64,000 nt of DNA from Ruminococcus flavefaciens 007c (GTDB taxonomy: Bacteria; Bacillota; Clostridia; Oscillospirales; Ruminococcaceae). The position numbers and the translations under genes are program-made. The notes under the pieces were generated by a model. The model did not search any database. It was not told the DNA's origin and saw only the letters and a program-made list of their open reading frames with translations. The stretch is from contig NZ_ATAX01000016.1 in the NCBI RefSeq assembly GCF_000571935.1, forward strand, positions 124,001-188,000. The letters are read 5' to 3'. Positions within the stretch are counted from its first letter, which is position 1. Each line of letters starts with the position of its first letter. Shown here in pieces: positions 51,501 through 60,558 of the stretch.

Positions 51501-54500
51501 GTTTTCGATGAACGTCTGGTCAACAGTCTGTTTTCCCGTGAACTGATACAGTGTAAATGTTACTGCATCCTCTGTGCCGTGAGCATCATTTCCGTCCGCC
51601 CATGTCTTAGTAAGATTTACGCTTACGCTTGTCGGATCTGTGTTCTTGTTTATAAGATTTATAACTCCGACAATTCCGTTAAGTGAATATACATCACTGA
51701 CGATATAGCCGTCAAGAGACGTTGTTTCCTCGATACGGAACCTTACATAATCCGCATCATCTATCAGATACCTCGGCACCTCCAGCGACCAGTTCGGCGC
51801 TGTAAGCCTCTGACTGCCATCGGGAAGGATTATCTTTACCTCTGTACCGTCGCTCTTGATACCGTAAAGGTTAAAATCAACAGCTGATACCGGAGGATCT
51901 ACAAGCGGATCGCCGTTCTTATCCTCCCATTGCTTCTTTACAAGCAGTTTTCGTGAATTTGATATGCCTATAACACCGCTGCTGCTTATGGTATCATTTA
52001 CATATGACGGTTTGTATTCCGTTGCGGGATCGTCCGTATAGTACCATGTGTTTCCTATCTTGTAGGCCACTTCTTTCAAGAAGTAATAATACGGCTGCTG
52101 AGTTGTCATGTCGCTGTTGGGAAGATCTGTCCATATACTGTTTTGTGTCCAGGCATCTTCCTTTTTCAGTATGTATGCCTCATTGTCCGCATCATAGTTT
52201 TCCCAGTTGCTTCTATCAAGAATGTAATCTTCCTGATTTTCTACAATTACAGCATCTGATATATCATTTGTATGCGACCTGAGAAGCAATACCGCAACTT
52301 CAACATCATTTACAGCAGAATCGGGATCCTGCTCCCATATCTTCTGAGCACCGATGTCTATAAGTCTTACATTCGGAACTATAAGATCCGAATTTACGGT
52401 TTTTATCGACTGTACGGCACCTGCTCCGACATTTGCCTGCTCAGCAAGTGCATTTTTTATTTCGGTAGACGTATCATACACAAAGTAATAGGTATTTCCG
52501 CTGTTGCCGCTTACTGTATGATCTCCCTGCTGATACGGTACCTCAGGATAATCATATCCTTCGTGATTATCAGGAGCTTTGACTTCGACTATCTTGTACA
52601 GGGTATCTTTCAGTACATCGACCTCGAAGCTTCCCGAAAGAACCATATTCGCAGAGTCATCGGGGATATTACCGCCTGTTTCTGTCAGTTCCTGTTCAAA
52701 TGATGCCACATGCAGAGATTCATCGAAGTAAGAATATCCGTTTTGCAGAGTATACTGCATATACGAATAATCATCTGCATATATCCAGTTTCCCGAATTC
52801 GTATCATATCTTGCAAGCTTGAACTCCGCGTTCAGGTCTGTGATGGATTTGTTTCCGAGATCGACCTTAACTATCCTGAAATTCTCGCCTACCTGTGTCT
52901 GTGCGCCTGATTTGTACACTATGTACTCTGTTTCCTGAGAGTAATCCGTTTTATCCCCGCCCGAGGTATGCACTGTAGCCTCGTTCTGAAGCCATATGCT
53001 TGAATCTCTGGCAAGATCCGAGCCGTCAGGGTTCTTGATAACGTAATCATACATTATCTCATAGTGTCCGCCGTCAGGAAGTGTGAACTTTGTAATGTAA
53101 TCTGTGGTCTCTGTTCTGGAATAAAGTACTGCGCTTACAACTTCATAGCTTTGTAATTCAGATTTTACACTGCCGTGTTCATCATCAATAAAGAAACCTA
53201 ATTGACCAAGATTTGATTTTTTTGCCACATCATTTAAGAATGCAAGCTTTATCAGTACAGCACCTGAACTATCAAATGTATTGCTTAGCAATTCTACAGA
53301 TACATCACTGCTATTCATTAATGTGCTTGAATTCCGATCAATATAAACCGGTGAATTAGGCTTGTTTCCGACAAACCTGACAATTACTTCAAGTCCCTTA
53401 GGAGCATCAACTGAAGGCTCAACACATATATTCGGCTGATAATTCTTTATACAGGAATTATCGAATTTAGTTGAATAATCCTCGGCCTTTTCAAAAACTC
53501 CGTTAGTATCCTTAGTCACCGAATATGAATATTCATCAGGATCAACCCTTGAACGTCTTCCGTCAACATCATAGTAATAAACATTGAGGTTTTCAAGAGT
53601 AGGTTCAACCTGAACATCTCGGCCGACCTGCTCATCTCCACCGTTCGGCTTATACTTGAGTATACGGAAAATATCCGTTACACTTACGGTATCTCCCGAG
53701 GACAGATACTTGCTGTCCTTGTTTACATCAAGAGTATAATGAGCTACACCGTTCTGGATAGTCGCCTTGCCGCCGGAAGTAGTACCCGATGCCGTTTTAT
53801 TGATCTTGTCAATAACTCCGGTATCGCTTCCGCCATTTATTTTCATATCCACTTTATTGGAAGTCGGCTCATTCTGCTCTCTGATATAGTTGGAGATCAC
53901 AAATTCACCGTTTTGCTCAACTGCACTGTCAACTACTGATTTTGGAGTAGCTGTATAATATGCAAATCTTGAAACACTCTTTCCGGCATTAAAAGTTGCC
54001 GATGTCATGGAATCATTATACTCTGCTGAGATCAGATTATTATACGGACCTAATGCAGTGCTCCAATCTGATTCAGTCATTGTTCCGTCAGAAATCTTAT
54101 CAAGTATCTGCTGAGAGAACACATATGCATTATTTTTTTCCTGTCCGGTATCATAATACGTTATAGCATATTCGTTATAATCATTATAGAATACCGATCC
54201 ATCTGTCAGAGTATCAGTAAACTGATAATCCTGATGCTCATTTTCATTATCTCTGTTCTGATTAGTCAACAGATCAACACGCCATTTGAATATATAACAC
54301 TCGACCTCTTCACCATTGATGTTTACCATTTTTGTAGAAACACTCTTGAGCTCTTCTGATGGGAGCGTGTTTTCAACGAGCGGATCATCATTGGTTGAAA
54401 TAAGTGTAGGTCTATTGTAAATATCTGGTGCAGGCTGCATCTCATTCTTCGAATAATTAGCCGCCTTCTTGGTGTACGGTGCATTCTCCGTATTGGTTAT

Positions 54501-57500
54501 GGTAACGGTTGAATTCGTCATTACCTCTTCCGCGCTGTAACTTGCGGTATAACCTGAAACATCACCTTCAACGATCTTGTATATTACATCTCTCTCAATG
54601 GAATCGTAAACATACTTTGTAGGAAGATCCTGCCATGATGTTGTAAGATCTGCATTCTGATCATTTTGATCCAGCAAAAGCGTCTTAACCGATTCAATGC
54701 TGCTGTTTATCTGATCAGCTGTTACCCAGTTTGCACCGCCGTTATATGAAGCCATAAGCGTCAGGGTTATTTCGGATGGCTTTGCGGTACCTCTCGGAGA
54801 TACCCAATGCTTCACCGCATTTACCGTGATCTTCTTCGGAGTATTTGTAACAACGGAATCGCCGCTGCTGTTTATGCCCACTGCATCGGGCCTTGTGTAG
54901 AAATCGGGATTATCTGCAATATTGACCTCTGTATCGTCAGTCTTTACTGCTTTGACCTCTTCTGCACGATAGTAGATGTTCTGACCTTGTTCGGTAGTTC
55001 TCGGAAGATCTGTCCACGCATCATCTAACCGCCAGTTTTCTGCTGCCGTTACCGATTTCTGCTCTTTACCGGGGACCTCCTCCCAGGAACCGTTTTCTCC
55101 TATCCTCCGCATCAGCTTCATGGTGATGCTCTTGTATGAGGATACGTTCGTGCCGTCGTCCCATCTCTTGTCTATGGAGACATTCAGCTTTTTCCATGTA
55201 TTCGTTACATTGAATACCTGAAGCTTATCTCCCTGCCACTCGTCACTGATGTCTATTTCATAGTCATTGTAGTACTCTGATTCATCACTGTACGTGATGT
55301 TTCCATTACCGTCATCAGTAATCTTTTTGCCTATGTAGAACTCTCTCAGTCCGTAATGGTAAGAATCTCCGTTTTCGTCCTCACTGAGCATCCATGTCCA
55401 GTATATGACATCGGATTCACCTGCGGAATTCTTCATTGCATACTTATTTGAGAATTTATAAGTATCTGTGTACTTTTCCGCTTCGGTAAGGGTATTGTAC
55501 TGTTCCTCCGTCCATTTGTACAGTCTGTATCCTACACGATCCGGACGGGAATCTCCATAGACACCATTCCAGTTCTTGTTGACACGGATCGTTATCATAT
55601 TGGACTTGTTTATGACATTAACGTTTCGCGCCTCTGTAAGTCCGGTACTCGAAAGAGTGGGAGGATTATTGTCATCGGGAGAATTATAATAAACGTCATA
55701 TCCCGTATCTGTATCTCCGCTTTCTACACCCGGTTCTGCCAGGTTTCTCTTAAGCGCGAGCATATCAGTTTCAACGACACGGTATTTTATGTTGTCGCCT
55801 GCTTCAAGATCATGCCAGGTATAGCTGATATCGCTGCTGCCTGCGTCCGTTGAACCTTCAGGCTTGTAAAGGCCTGTGCCGTCGTTGACCATTTTAACAG
55901 TTTTGATCTGAGTCCATGTATTACCGTTGTCGGTACTCTTTTCAAGTGCAAAGACCAGATTCGGACGGAATCTTTCATTTCCGTTATCATCCATCCACTG
56001 TTTGCTGAAAGAGATATTTGTCTTCTTCCAGACATTCGTTATGATGGCCGTATGTGACCATGTAGATGCAGCTATCACGTTATTGTTATCAGTAACATCG
56101 AAATCCAGCTGCTCTGGTGTTTCCTGCACTTCAACTACTTTATAATAATAGCTGTGTCCCTGCCCGTCATCCTTGGGAAGATCAGGCCATTTCAGTATAT
56201 TTGCACTGTTGCCGTAATCCGCCTTGTTGAGAATCTTTTCAGTGCCGGCAACATCGGTCCATGACGAATCGTCATTCGGATCGATAGTCCTCATAAGCTT
56301 GAACTTGACACAAGGAGGCTTGTCGTCATCCGAATCCACACGATCCCAGAACTTCTCTGCCGAAACTGTCATATTATTGTATACGTTGGTTATGGTATTT
56401 CCGTTCTGGACTGATGTATAACCCTGCGGAACCGACTCCTCGACAACGCGGTACTGTATCTCTTTGTGGTTCTCGTCATATTTTGGCAATGAATTCCATG
56501 TTACCGATGAATAATTCTCCTTGCCTGCATTCATTGATGATACATCTACCCATTGGCCGTTTACCAGCTTCTGAAGCTTCAATATCGCGTCAGGACGATT
56601 TGCTTCAAGTCCTTCGTCATCTCTCCATGTCTTGGTACCTGTAACATTTGTACCTTCCCATGTATTGCTCAGGCCGAAATACGGATTATCGGAAGCCTTA
56701 ATGCCTTCCGCACTGCCTGAGATGAACTCCTTTTTGTAAAGACTTGTATCAGCACCGCCGTCTTCGACTATGGTCTCTTCTATTTTATAGTATATCGGAG
56801 TCCTTGTATTATCAGATGTATTATACTGATAAGCTGGCAGATCATTGAAAATCACCTGCTGGTCATATGTTGCGGGTACTTCAATAACGTCATCGTATCC
56901 GTTCTGATAATTATGGAACTCGCCCCATGAACCGTTCTGACCTATCTTATAATACAGCTTAAACTGTGCTTTGGTAGATCCTCTGTTCGGATCTTCATTA
57001 TTATCCCAGTGCTTATTGACAACTACCTGTGAACTTCCCGCAAGATCGGGAACGCTCACTGTTGCTGTCTGCGGCTTATCGTCCTCGACCTTATATGTAT
57101 TGGACGCCGTACCTCCATGAGTTGCATCACGGCCTTCGATCGCTCCCACAGGAACGCTGTATGTAAGCTCTATCCTCTTTATATCGGGCTGACTGCTGCT
57201 GACTGTGAGCTTCTCTCCAGAAACGCTTATCCACTGGGAGATATCACTTGCACTGATATCTATGTACTGATCGGATTTGGTAACAGCTCTTGCATTCTTC
57301 CATACAGCTCCCGAAGCGAAGGCACTGTCCTCGACCTCATATCCGTTTATCTTCTCGTGCCAGTCGTTGGTCTCGAGGGTTATCGTCCAGTCGATAAACT
57401 CTGATATGACGCCGTTGTTGTCTTCGATGCGGTACGAACCGCTCTTGCCTGAAGTATGCTTGGAAGATTTGTTGTAATTGACTGTCTGAGTTTTTGTCTC

Positions 57501-58916
57501 ATTGTCTGTGCTTACAGTATTGGTGAAATTGCTCTCGCTCGAAGCGGGAGCTACCTCTGTGCGGTAGACAAGCTTAACGTAGCTGTTATTCACACCTGAA
57601 TTGAAAGTAATATCATTGCCGCTTATTGTCAGCAGATTATTGACATTCAGCGGATTGCTTCCGTCGGAAGCACTTATCAATTCAATATTTCCCAGTCCGA
57701 TGCCCGGAACATCCGTCAGTGTGACTCCTCCAAGTCCGAGGCCGTAATTCTTTCTTGCCTCCACCGTCCAGTAAATGTAATACTTTCCTGTTTCTTCACC
57801 CGAACGATCTCCCTGATAGTTATAATCCGCTGTTCCGGATTTTTCTACATGAGGCTGTGAATCGGGCGTTACCGGGACAGATGCCGTATCGGAATTATTG
57901 CCTATGCTTGCTGTATTTGTCACATTGAAAGTTTCGTTATGAGAGTTCAGCTCCTCAGGAGTGACTCTCGTCTCATACGATATTGTAAACTGCTTATGTT
58001 CGTTTATACTGTTATTGAAAACTATGTCGCCGTTCTGCATGAAGCATACACCGTTAGGATTACAGCTGAAGCTTCCGGGTATCATGCTTCCGAACATCGC
58101 ATCGGAGATGTGATAGTTATCTGTCTCATACAGATCGGTGATCGTTAATTCCCATCTTATTATCGGATAACCGAGTTCGTCAGTATGATCGATCCTTCCG
58201 GTCTTCTGAACATCCGGTATCCTGTCATCAAAATCCACATTGATACATACATTTCCAAGATTAACGACCTTGTCGCCGTTCTGGAGATGTGATCTTACTA
58301 CCTCGCCCTGAAAGCTGAGCGCACCCTTTATTATACCTCCGCTCTGTTTCAGATAATTGATATAGTCGTTATTGAACTCAAGAACAACATATCCGTAATC
58401 ATCATTACCTGTATCGTATACTGTAAAGGTTCCGCTTTCCAGCGTAGCTTCAAGATTATTCGCCTGCTTATATGTTGACCAGCCACTGGATTTATCGTCC
58501 GATTTTCCCGAACCGGAACCGCTCATTCCAAATATATTCAGCTGGTCTTTCGGTACTTTAAGATAAATATACGGCTTATTGGTATCGACCTTGTCGTGCT
58601 GATGATCGTTGATTAAAAAATTGACCGTCATATCAAAATCGACCTGATCAAGACCTTCACCCGCGGTTATCGTATTAGTACCGGAATCATATGTACCCTG
58701 GCCATCTCCTAAACCGATGTCTACTCCCGTAATATCATTGTTTATCTCATATGATCCGCTGGGGACCACATTTTCACTGGCTGCAAACGCAGTCATTATG
58801 CAGTCAAGCGGCAAAGCATAGCCGATCAGAATACTCAAACTCAGGATGAATGCCACGCATTTCCTGGCAAACGGCCTGCTTCTGATCATATGATCTGCTA
58901 TTCTTTTCAGATTCAT
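48522..58916 (-). CDS. Giant CnaB-repeat adhesin/tip pilin with LPESG sorting signal
   Basis: 3,464 residues from ATG 58916 (AGGAG 8 bases upstream). After the signal peptide (VAFILSLSILIGYALPLD) the N-terminal 600 residues are adhesin-like beta domains. A block of seven CnaB repeats covers about 625-1,440, each with the pattern KxWxD-(x)-RP-LxxxxxxWxxV-WxxLP-(Y)YxxxE-IxNxW. A large non-repeat region (about 1,450-2,150) with SpaA-like parts follows, then six more CnaB domains. The last CnaB is split: its first half ends near residue 2,847 and resumes near 3,341 (VGAQKIQDITITSDNNW), with an insert holding a Pro/Ser segment, an unknown domain and Big_2-like domains. It ends in LPESGSTG, a membrane helix and RRRW. 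Such proteins sit at pilus tips or on the wall and bind host or plant surfaces. Confidence 0.9.
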   Translation of the reverse strand: MNLKRIADHMIRSRPFARKCVAFILSLSILIGYALPLDCIMTAFAASENVVPSGSYEINNDITGVDIGLGDGQGTYDSGTNTITAGEGLDQVDFDMTVNFLINDHQHDKVDTNKPYIYLKVPKDQLNIFGMSGSGSGKSDDKSSGWSTYKQANNLEATLESGTFTVYDTGNDDYGYVVLEFNNDYINYLKQSGGIIKGALSFQGEVVRSHLQNGDKVVNLGNVCINVDFDDRIPDVQKTGRIDHTDELGYPIIRWELTITDLYETDNYHISDAMFGSMIPGSFSCNPNGVCFMQNGDIVFNNSINEHKQFTISYETRVTPEELNSHNETFNVTNTASIGNNSDTASVPVTPDSQPHVEKSGTADYNYQGDRSGEETGKYYIYWTVEARKNYGLGLGGVTLTDVPGIGLGNIELISASDGSNPLNVNNLLTISGNDITFNSGVNNSYVKLVYRTEVAPASSESNFTNTVSTDNETKTQTVNYNKSSKHTSGKSGSYRIEDNNGVISEFIDWTITLETNDWHEKINGYEVEDSAFASGAVWKNARAVTKSDQYIDISASDISQWISVSGEKLTVSSSQPDIKRIELTYSVPVGAIEGRDATHGGTASNTYKVEDDKPQTATVSVPDLAGSSQVVVNKHWDNNEDPNRGSTKAQFKLYYKIGQNGSWGEFHNYQNGYDDVIEVPATYDQQVIFNDLPAYQYNTSDNTRTPIYYKIEETIVEDGGADTSLYKKEFISGSAEGIKASDNPYFGLSNTWEGTNVTGTKTWRDDEGLEANRPDAILKLQKLVNGQWVDVSSMNAGKENYSSVTWNSLPKYDENHKEIQYRVVEESVPQGYTSVQNGNTITNVYNNMTVSAEKFWDRVDSDDDKPPCVKFKLMRTIDPNDDSSWTDVAGTEKILNKADYGNSANILKWPDLPKDDGQGHSYYYKVVEVQETPEQLDFDVTDNNNVIAASTWSHTAIITNVWKKTNISFSKQWMDDNGNERFRPNLVFALEKSTDNGNTWTQIKTVKMVNDGTGLYKPEGSTDAGSSDISYTWHDLEAGDNIKYRVVETDMLALKRNLAEPGVESGDTDTGYDVYYNSPDDNNPPTLSSTGLTEARNVNVINKSNMITIRVNKNWNGVYGDSRPDRVGYRLYKWTEEQYNTLTEAEKYTDTYKFSNKYAMKNSAGESDVIYWTWMLSEDENGDSYHYGLREFYIGKKITDDGNGNITYSDESEYYNDYEIDISDEWQGDKLQVFNVTNTWKKLNVSIDKRWDDGTNVSSYKSITMKLMRRIGENGSWEEVPGKEQKSVTAAENWRLDDAWTDLPRTTEQGQNIYYRAEEVKAVKTDDTEVNIADNPDFYTRPDAVGINSSGDSVVTNTPKKITVNAVKHWVSPRGTAKPSEITLTLMASYNGGANWVTADQINSSIESVKTLLLDQNDQNADLTTSWQDLPTKYVYDSIERDVIYKIVEGDVSGYTASYSAEEVMTNSTVTITNTENAPYTKKAANYSKNEMQPAPDIYNRPTLISTNDDPLVENTLPSEELKSVSTKMVNINGEEVECYIFKWRVDLLTNQNRDNENEHQDYQFTDTLTDGSVFYNDYNEYAITYYDTGQEKNNAYVFSQQILDKISDGTMTESDWSTALGPYNNLISAEYNDSMTSATFNAGKSVSRFAYYTATPKSVVDSAVEQNGEFVISNYIREQNEPTSNKVDMKINGGSDTGVIDKINKTASGTTSGGKATIQNGVAHYTLDVNKDSKYLSSGDTVSVTDIFRILKYKPNGGDEQVGRDVQVEPTLENLNVYYYDVDGRRSRVDPDEYSYSVTKDTNGVFEKAEDYSTKFDNSCIKNYQPNICVEPSVDAPKGLEVIVRFVGNKPNSPVYIDRNSSTLMNSSDVSVELLSNTFDSSGAVLIKLAFLNDVAKKSNLGQLGFFIDDEHGSVKSELQSYEVVSAVLYSRTETTDYITKFTLPDGGHYEIMYDYVIKNPDGSDLARDSSIWLQNEATVHTSGGDKTDYSQETEYIVYKSGAQTQVGENFRIVKVDLGNKSITDLNAEFKLARYDTNSGNWIYADDYSYMQYTLQNGYSYFDESLHVASFEQELTETGGNIPDDSANMVLSGSFEVDVLKDTLYKIVEVKAPDNHEGYDYPEVPYQQGDHTVSGNSGNTYYFVYDTSTEIKNALAEQANVGAGAVQSIKTVNSDLIVPNVRLIDIGAQKIWEQDPDSAVNDVEVAVLLLRSHTNDISDAVIVENQEDYILDRSNWENYDADNEAYILKKEDAWTQNSIWTDLPNSDMTTQQPYYYFLKEVAYKIGNTWYYTDDPATEYKPSYVNDTISSSGVIGISNSRKLLVKKQWEDKNGDPLVDPPVSAVDFNLYGIKSDGTEVKIILPDGSQRLTAPNWSLEVPRYLIDDADYVRFRIEETTSLDGYIVSDVYSLNGIVGVINLINKNTDPTSVSVNLTKTWADGNDAHGTEDAVTFTLYQFTGKQTVDQTFIENFILSGQYNGVSMVNTVQNPVTVDGSTESDAWSWQWDGLPFRDASGQNKLQYFVTEEQSSTTSGRYSAIYTLDGNSVYTAVRDLDVTNKQPGVLVIKKQWRDKTLVNEPLIANPNYSDVKLKLYRKAAGSAQQGDPESEDFFEKYGLDETNDLVTGADGMDENGIITVGRDDHWTVSLSGLDEGYLYYVQEVDGPGYLVEDYAPVYSNEGQLLGSDEIITVDNFVEGERIKVKAVKNWDDRDTSVDIPDSVTLILEQLNSSGGAPVTIGSKSVSASDEWTAEWDNLPASKTYQIREEVPEGWLVSYGDVSVTTDDQDNEVRNYSVTNVIDTGQLKVNKRWLNNDASGTSSVTVGLYRQAYDANGDPVAETEADSQNVSGRFSSGRNMLSLRKVRKALAESTPSPAPSPKRAPSVSGANLLSRNSRDAEKQYVKLDVNAATIPENTNNIEALCNGYTIDEIEVIYDDSKGKNGIYNSKIHLKNDDATFELNGTVTDYSSKFELSGLSNVWINGVQYLTVENPLRAIWITENDNNSQNSIDYGRILIKEIRFYYTPTGPQVTITNKPANANVVAGDTASLEATTTEGTITWSSSNAAATVDPDTGAITFNQVSEATNVTITASATGSGVTDTDSVTYTVSPFTINNKSTINTSQSEGNELQLSANASATWSSDNTSVATVDNSGNVTFVGNGTVTITATHGGATDTITFDVSSQSFTAEITPDTIHNGMTATLSTDPSLTNVVWSLKNSGDSEKVTISGNTVTANVENADVVLVAERGDASTEVTLHIRPMMVSYNGGDIIPTSLTMNVNSSIPVLNVVGASSGTSGDTDIAYYDPVTRTVKTGEKIGETSITITDSGSTMTFTVKTEVNEASANVPVGAQKIQDITITSDNNWLSDTISNLPKTDGKGNTYRYFIKEESTGSYIPVAYSTSEGGAVLGDSVLQLDLTNAATQSPVTLPESGSTGTRLYHTLGALMLLLVAAGYAEFKRRRWYNE

Positions 58917-58953
58917 GCGCAACACTCCTTTCGTTCAAGACTCTTTGCCCATG

Positions 58954-59532
58954 TTACAGGAACCGGATGTTCTTCAGCGGCCATACCACCAGAAATACCT
59001 TTCCGATGACATTTTCCTCCGCTATGCAGCCCACACTTGTGGAGCGGCTGTCAATACTTACCGCCCGGTGATCGCCCATTACGAATATCCGATTCTCTGG
59101 CACTTTATAGGGAAGCTCTATGTCGCATTCCCCCAATGCCGACTCGCTGATATAGGGTTCATCAATTTTCTGATCGTCGACGTAGACTTGTCCGTCTTCC
59201 TTTATATCGACGACTGAACCGCCTTTAGCGATGATACGCTTCAGAAGCACCTTGTTATTATAATAGAAGGCTACGATGTCGCCCTGTTCGTATGCAGAAA
59301 GCTTACTGCATAAAAGGACTTCATCATTCTGCAAGGTCGGTGTCATGCTCGTTCCCGTAACTCTGAGCACGGGAAGGAGCATTGTGGAAATAATTATCGC
59401 TAACGCCGTAACTACGATGAGAGACGCGATAGTGCTCCTGACTGACTTTGCAAACCTTTCTTTATACCTGAGCCGCTTCATTTCAGCTTCAAGCTGTGCG
59501 GTAGTCGGCAGATCTCTTCTTTTTTCACTCAT
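58954..59532 (-). CDS. lepB: Signal peptidase I
   Basis: 192 residues from ATG 59532, overlapping the upstream gene end by 8 bases. One membrane helix (TIASLIVVTALAIIISTMLLP) precedes the catalytic Ser in VTGTSMTPTLQND; the Lys is in VLLKRIIAKGG, and box E reads VMGDHRAVSIDSRS. It removes signal peptides from exported proteins. Lying at the head of a pilus operon, it is probably a dedicated pilin signal peptidase like SipA of streptococcal pilus islands. The longer frame upstream to 59568 is a shadow of the coiled-coil gene. Confidence 0.94.
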   Translation of the reverse strand: MSEKRRDLPTTAQLEAEMKRLRYKERFAKSVRSTIASLIVVTALAIIISTMLLPVLRVTGTSMTPTLQNDEVLLCSKLSAYEQGDIVAFYYNNKVLLKRIIAKGGSVVDIKEDGQVYVDDQKIDEPYISESALGECDIELPYKVPENRIFVMGDHRAVSIDSRSTSVGCIAEENVIGKVFLVVWPLKNIRFL

Positions 59533-59749
59533 TGTCTTTCTGCTCATCATTCGTTTTATATGTATCATTATCAGATGAAGGAAGCGGCTCGGCAGCGGTG
59601 CTGCGGGCTGTTACCCTGTCCACCAGTTCATCAAGCCTTGTCCTGAGTTTACCGTTTTCTTCCCTCAGCTCGTCATTTTCCTTACTTAAATAGTAGAGCA
59701 TTTCTATAAGATCAGCTCTTTTGAGTTTTTTCAGTTCTTTGTCCTTCAT
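59525..59749 (-). CDS. Small coiled-coil protein heading the pilus operon
   Basis: 74 residues: KDKELKKLKRADLIEMLYYL, then a heptad coil SKENDELREENGKLRTRLDEL, then an acidic disordered end. No membrane segment or signal. Similar short proteins are familiar next to sortase or signal peptidase genes in Ruminococcaceae, but I know no function. It is the first gene after the promoter and its stop overlaps lepB, so expression is coupled. It could be a regulator or assembly partner. Confidence 0.65.
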   Translation of the reverse strand: MKDKELKKLKRADLIEMLYYLSKENDELREENGKLRTRLDELVDRVTARSTAAEPLPSSDNDTYKTNDEQKDNE

Positions 59750-59837
59750 AACTATGATCCTTACCTGTAAATACGCAATATATCAGTGTATGCTGCCTTC
59801 TGCCGCATATGGCATATGACAGCTTTCAAATCTGTTT

Positions 59838-59874
59838 AAAAAACATCGTGTCCGACAGCCCCCTGCTGCCGAAC
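59838..59874 (-). promoter_or_regulatory. Hairpin with T run in the pilus operon leader, possible attenuator
   Basis: On the - strand GTTCGGCAGC and GCTGTCGGAC pair over 10 positions (two G-U) around a 5-base loop, and TTTTTT follows after 6 bases. The T run is farther from the stem than in normal terminators. It sits about 55 bases into a leader of roughly 180 bases. Confidence 0.35.
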
Positions 59875-59934
59875 CTCTTTTTCTATGATCATCCGATCTG
59901 ATTTTTTTAGCGGTATATCCTTTTTACAATTAAT

Positions 59935-59963
59935 ATTATACCATCTGTTAACCGTTCTGTCAA
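59935..59963 (-). promoter_or_regulatory. Consensus promoter of the pilus operon
   Basis: On the - strand TTGACA (59963-59958), a 17-base spacer, TATAAT (59940-59935), both perfect. Start is expected near 59928. A second TTGACA at 59995-59990 lacks a good -10. With no terminator before 42.95 kb, one transcript of about 17 kb is predicted. Confidence 0.9.
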
Positions 59964-59965
59964 TT

Positions 59966-60105
59966 TGATTTAGCAATTTTTAACAATTATGTCAATAATT
60001 CGTTAGTTTGGACAACTCCCACTGTTTATCACTGTGCACAACGCAAATGAACGAGAGGTTGTTCCACAAACTTCCACTAAAAATATAAAAATGATTGCTA
60101 AATCA
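59966..60105. repeat. 12-bp inverted repeat bracketing 116 bp upstream of the pilus promoter
   Basis: TGATTTAGCAAT (59966-59977) and ATTGCTAAATCA (60094-60105) are perfect inverted copies. The left copy begins 3 bases upstream of the -35 box. Between them are two direct copies of a shorter motif, ACAACTCCCACT (60012-60023) and ACAAACTTCCACT (60066-60078), about 54 bases apart. The arrangement could be a regulator-binding array or recombination sites. Confidence 0.6.
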
Positions 60106-60413
60106 GAAATCAAATCATTATTTCTTTTTACGTCACGGACGCACACAAAAGCATACAAATCAGGCAAATATCACAATATTTCTCCTGATGTTTTGGTAAT
60201 ATCAACAAAGCAAGCCGCAAAGCTCATATTTTCAGAGCCTGACGTCAGTTTTTTCCCGTGATCAAGCATAGTTATCAGAAAAAGCGTCTCGAATATATAC
60301 TCATAAAAAAATTATATATATTCAAAAATTGCAAATTTTTGTTCTGTATCCTAAAGCAAATAAAATACTATATGTATAATACGACTGATCACTATTGCTT
60401 CCCGTTCAAGCTC
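60106..60413. other. AT-rich gene-free stretch
   Basis: No credible gene on either strand. The two small + strand frames lack ribosome sites and family resemblance. The DNA is markedly AT-rich, which suits either a regulatory upstream region or the remnant of an inserted element. A TTGTTC-16-TAAAAT pair (60339-60366) on the + strand is a weak promoter candidate. Confidence 0.5.
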
Positions 60414-60441
60414 AGCGGCTGCCCGCAGGCAGCCGCTTTTT
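60414..60441 (+). terminator. Orphan + strand terminator
   Basis: AGCGGCTGCC, loop CGCA, GGCAGCCGCT, then TTTTT: a perfect 10-bp stem with a T run only in the + direction. No + strand gene precedes it, so it may end a small RNA or be a leftover of a lost gene. The recombinase on the - strand ends 118 bases away and cannot use it in this orientation. Confidence 0.8.
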
Positions 60442-60558
60442 CATTATTTTTTTCCGCAGTTCTTATCAAAAGAAGGATTGCAGGCATAAAAGTTCCTTGA
60501 GTTCAGCTTATCCTGTGCTATGCGCAGAGCTTCACCCCGCCGTTCATCATGGAACAGC

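Noticed and set aside
53150-54450. AT-richer part of the giant adhesin as a separate inserted gene
   Set aside because: The frame is continuous and the region encodes beta domains of the same protein; only a composition shift is seen.
60034-60500. Two + strand frames (75 and 80 residues) in the AT-rich stretch before the recombinase
   Set aside because: No ribosome sites, odd composition, and the second runs through the perfect terminator hairpin at 60414.
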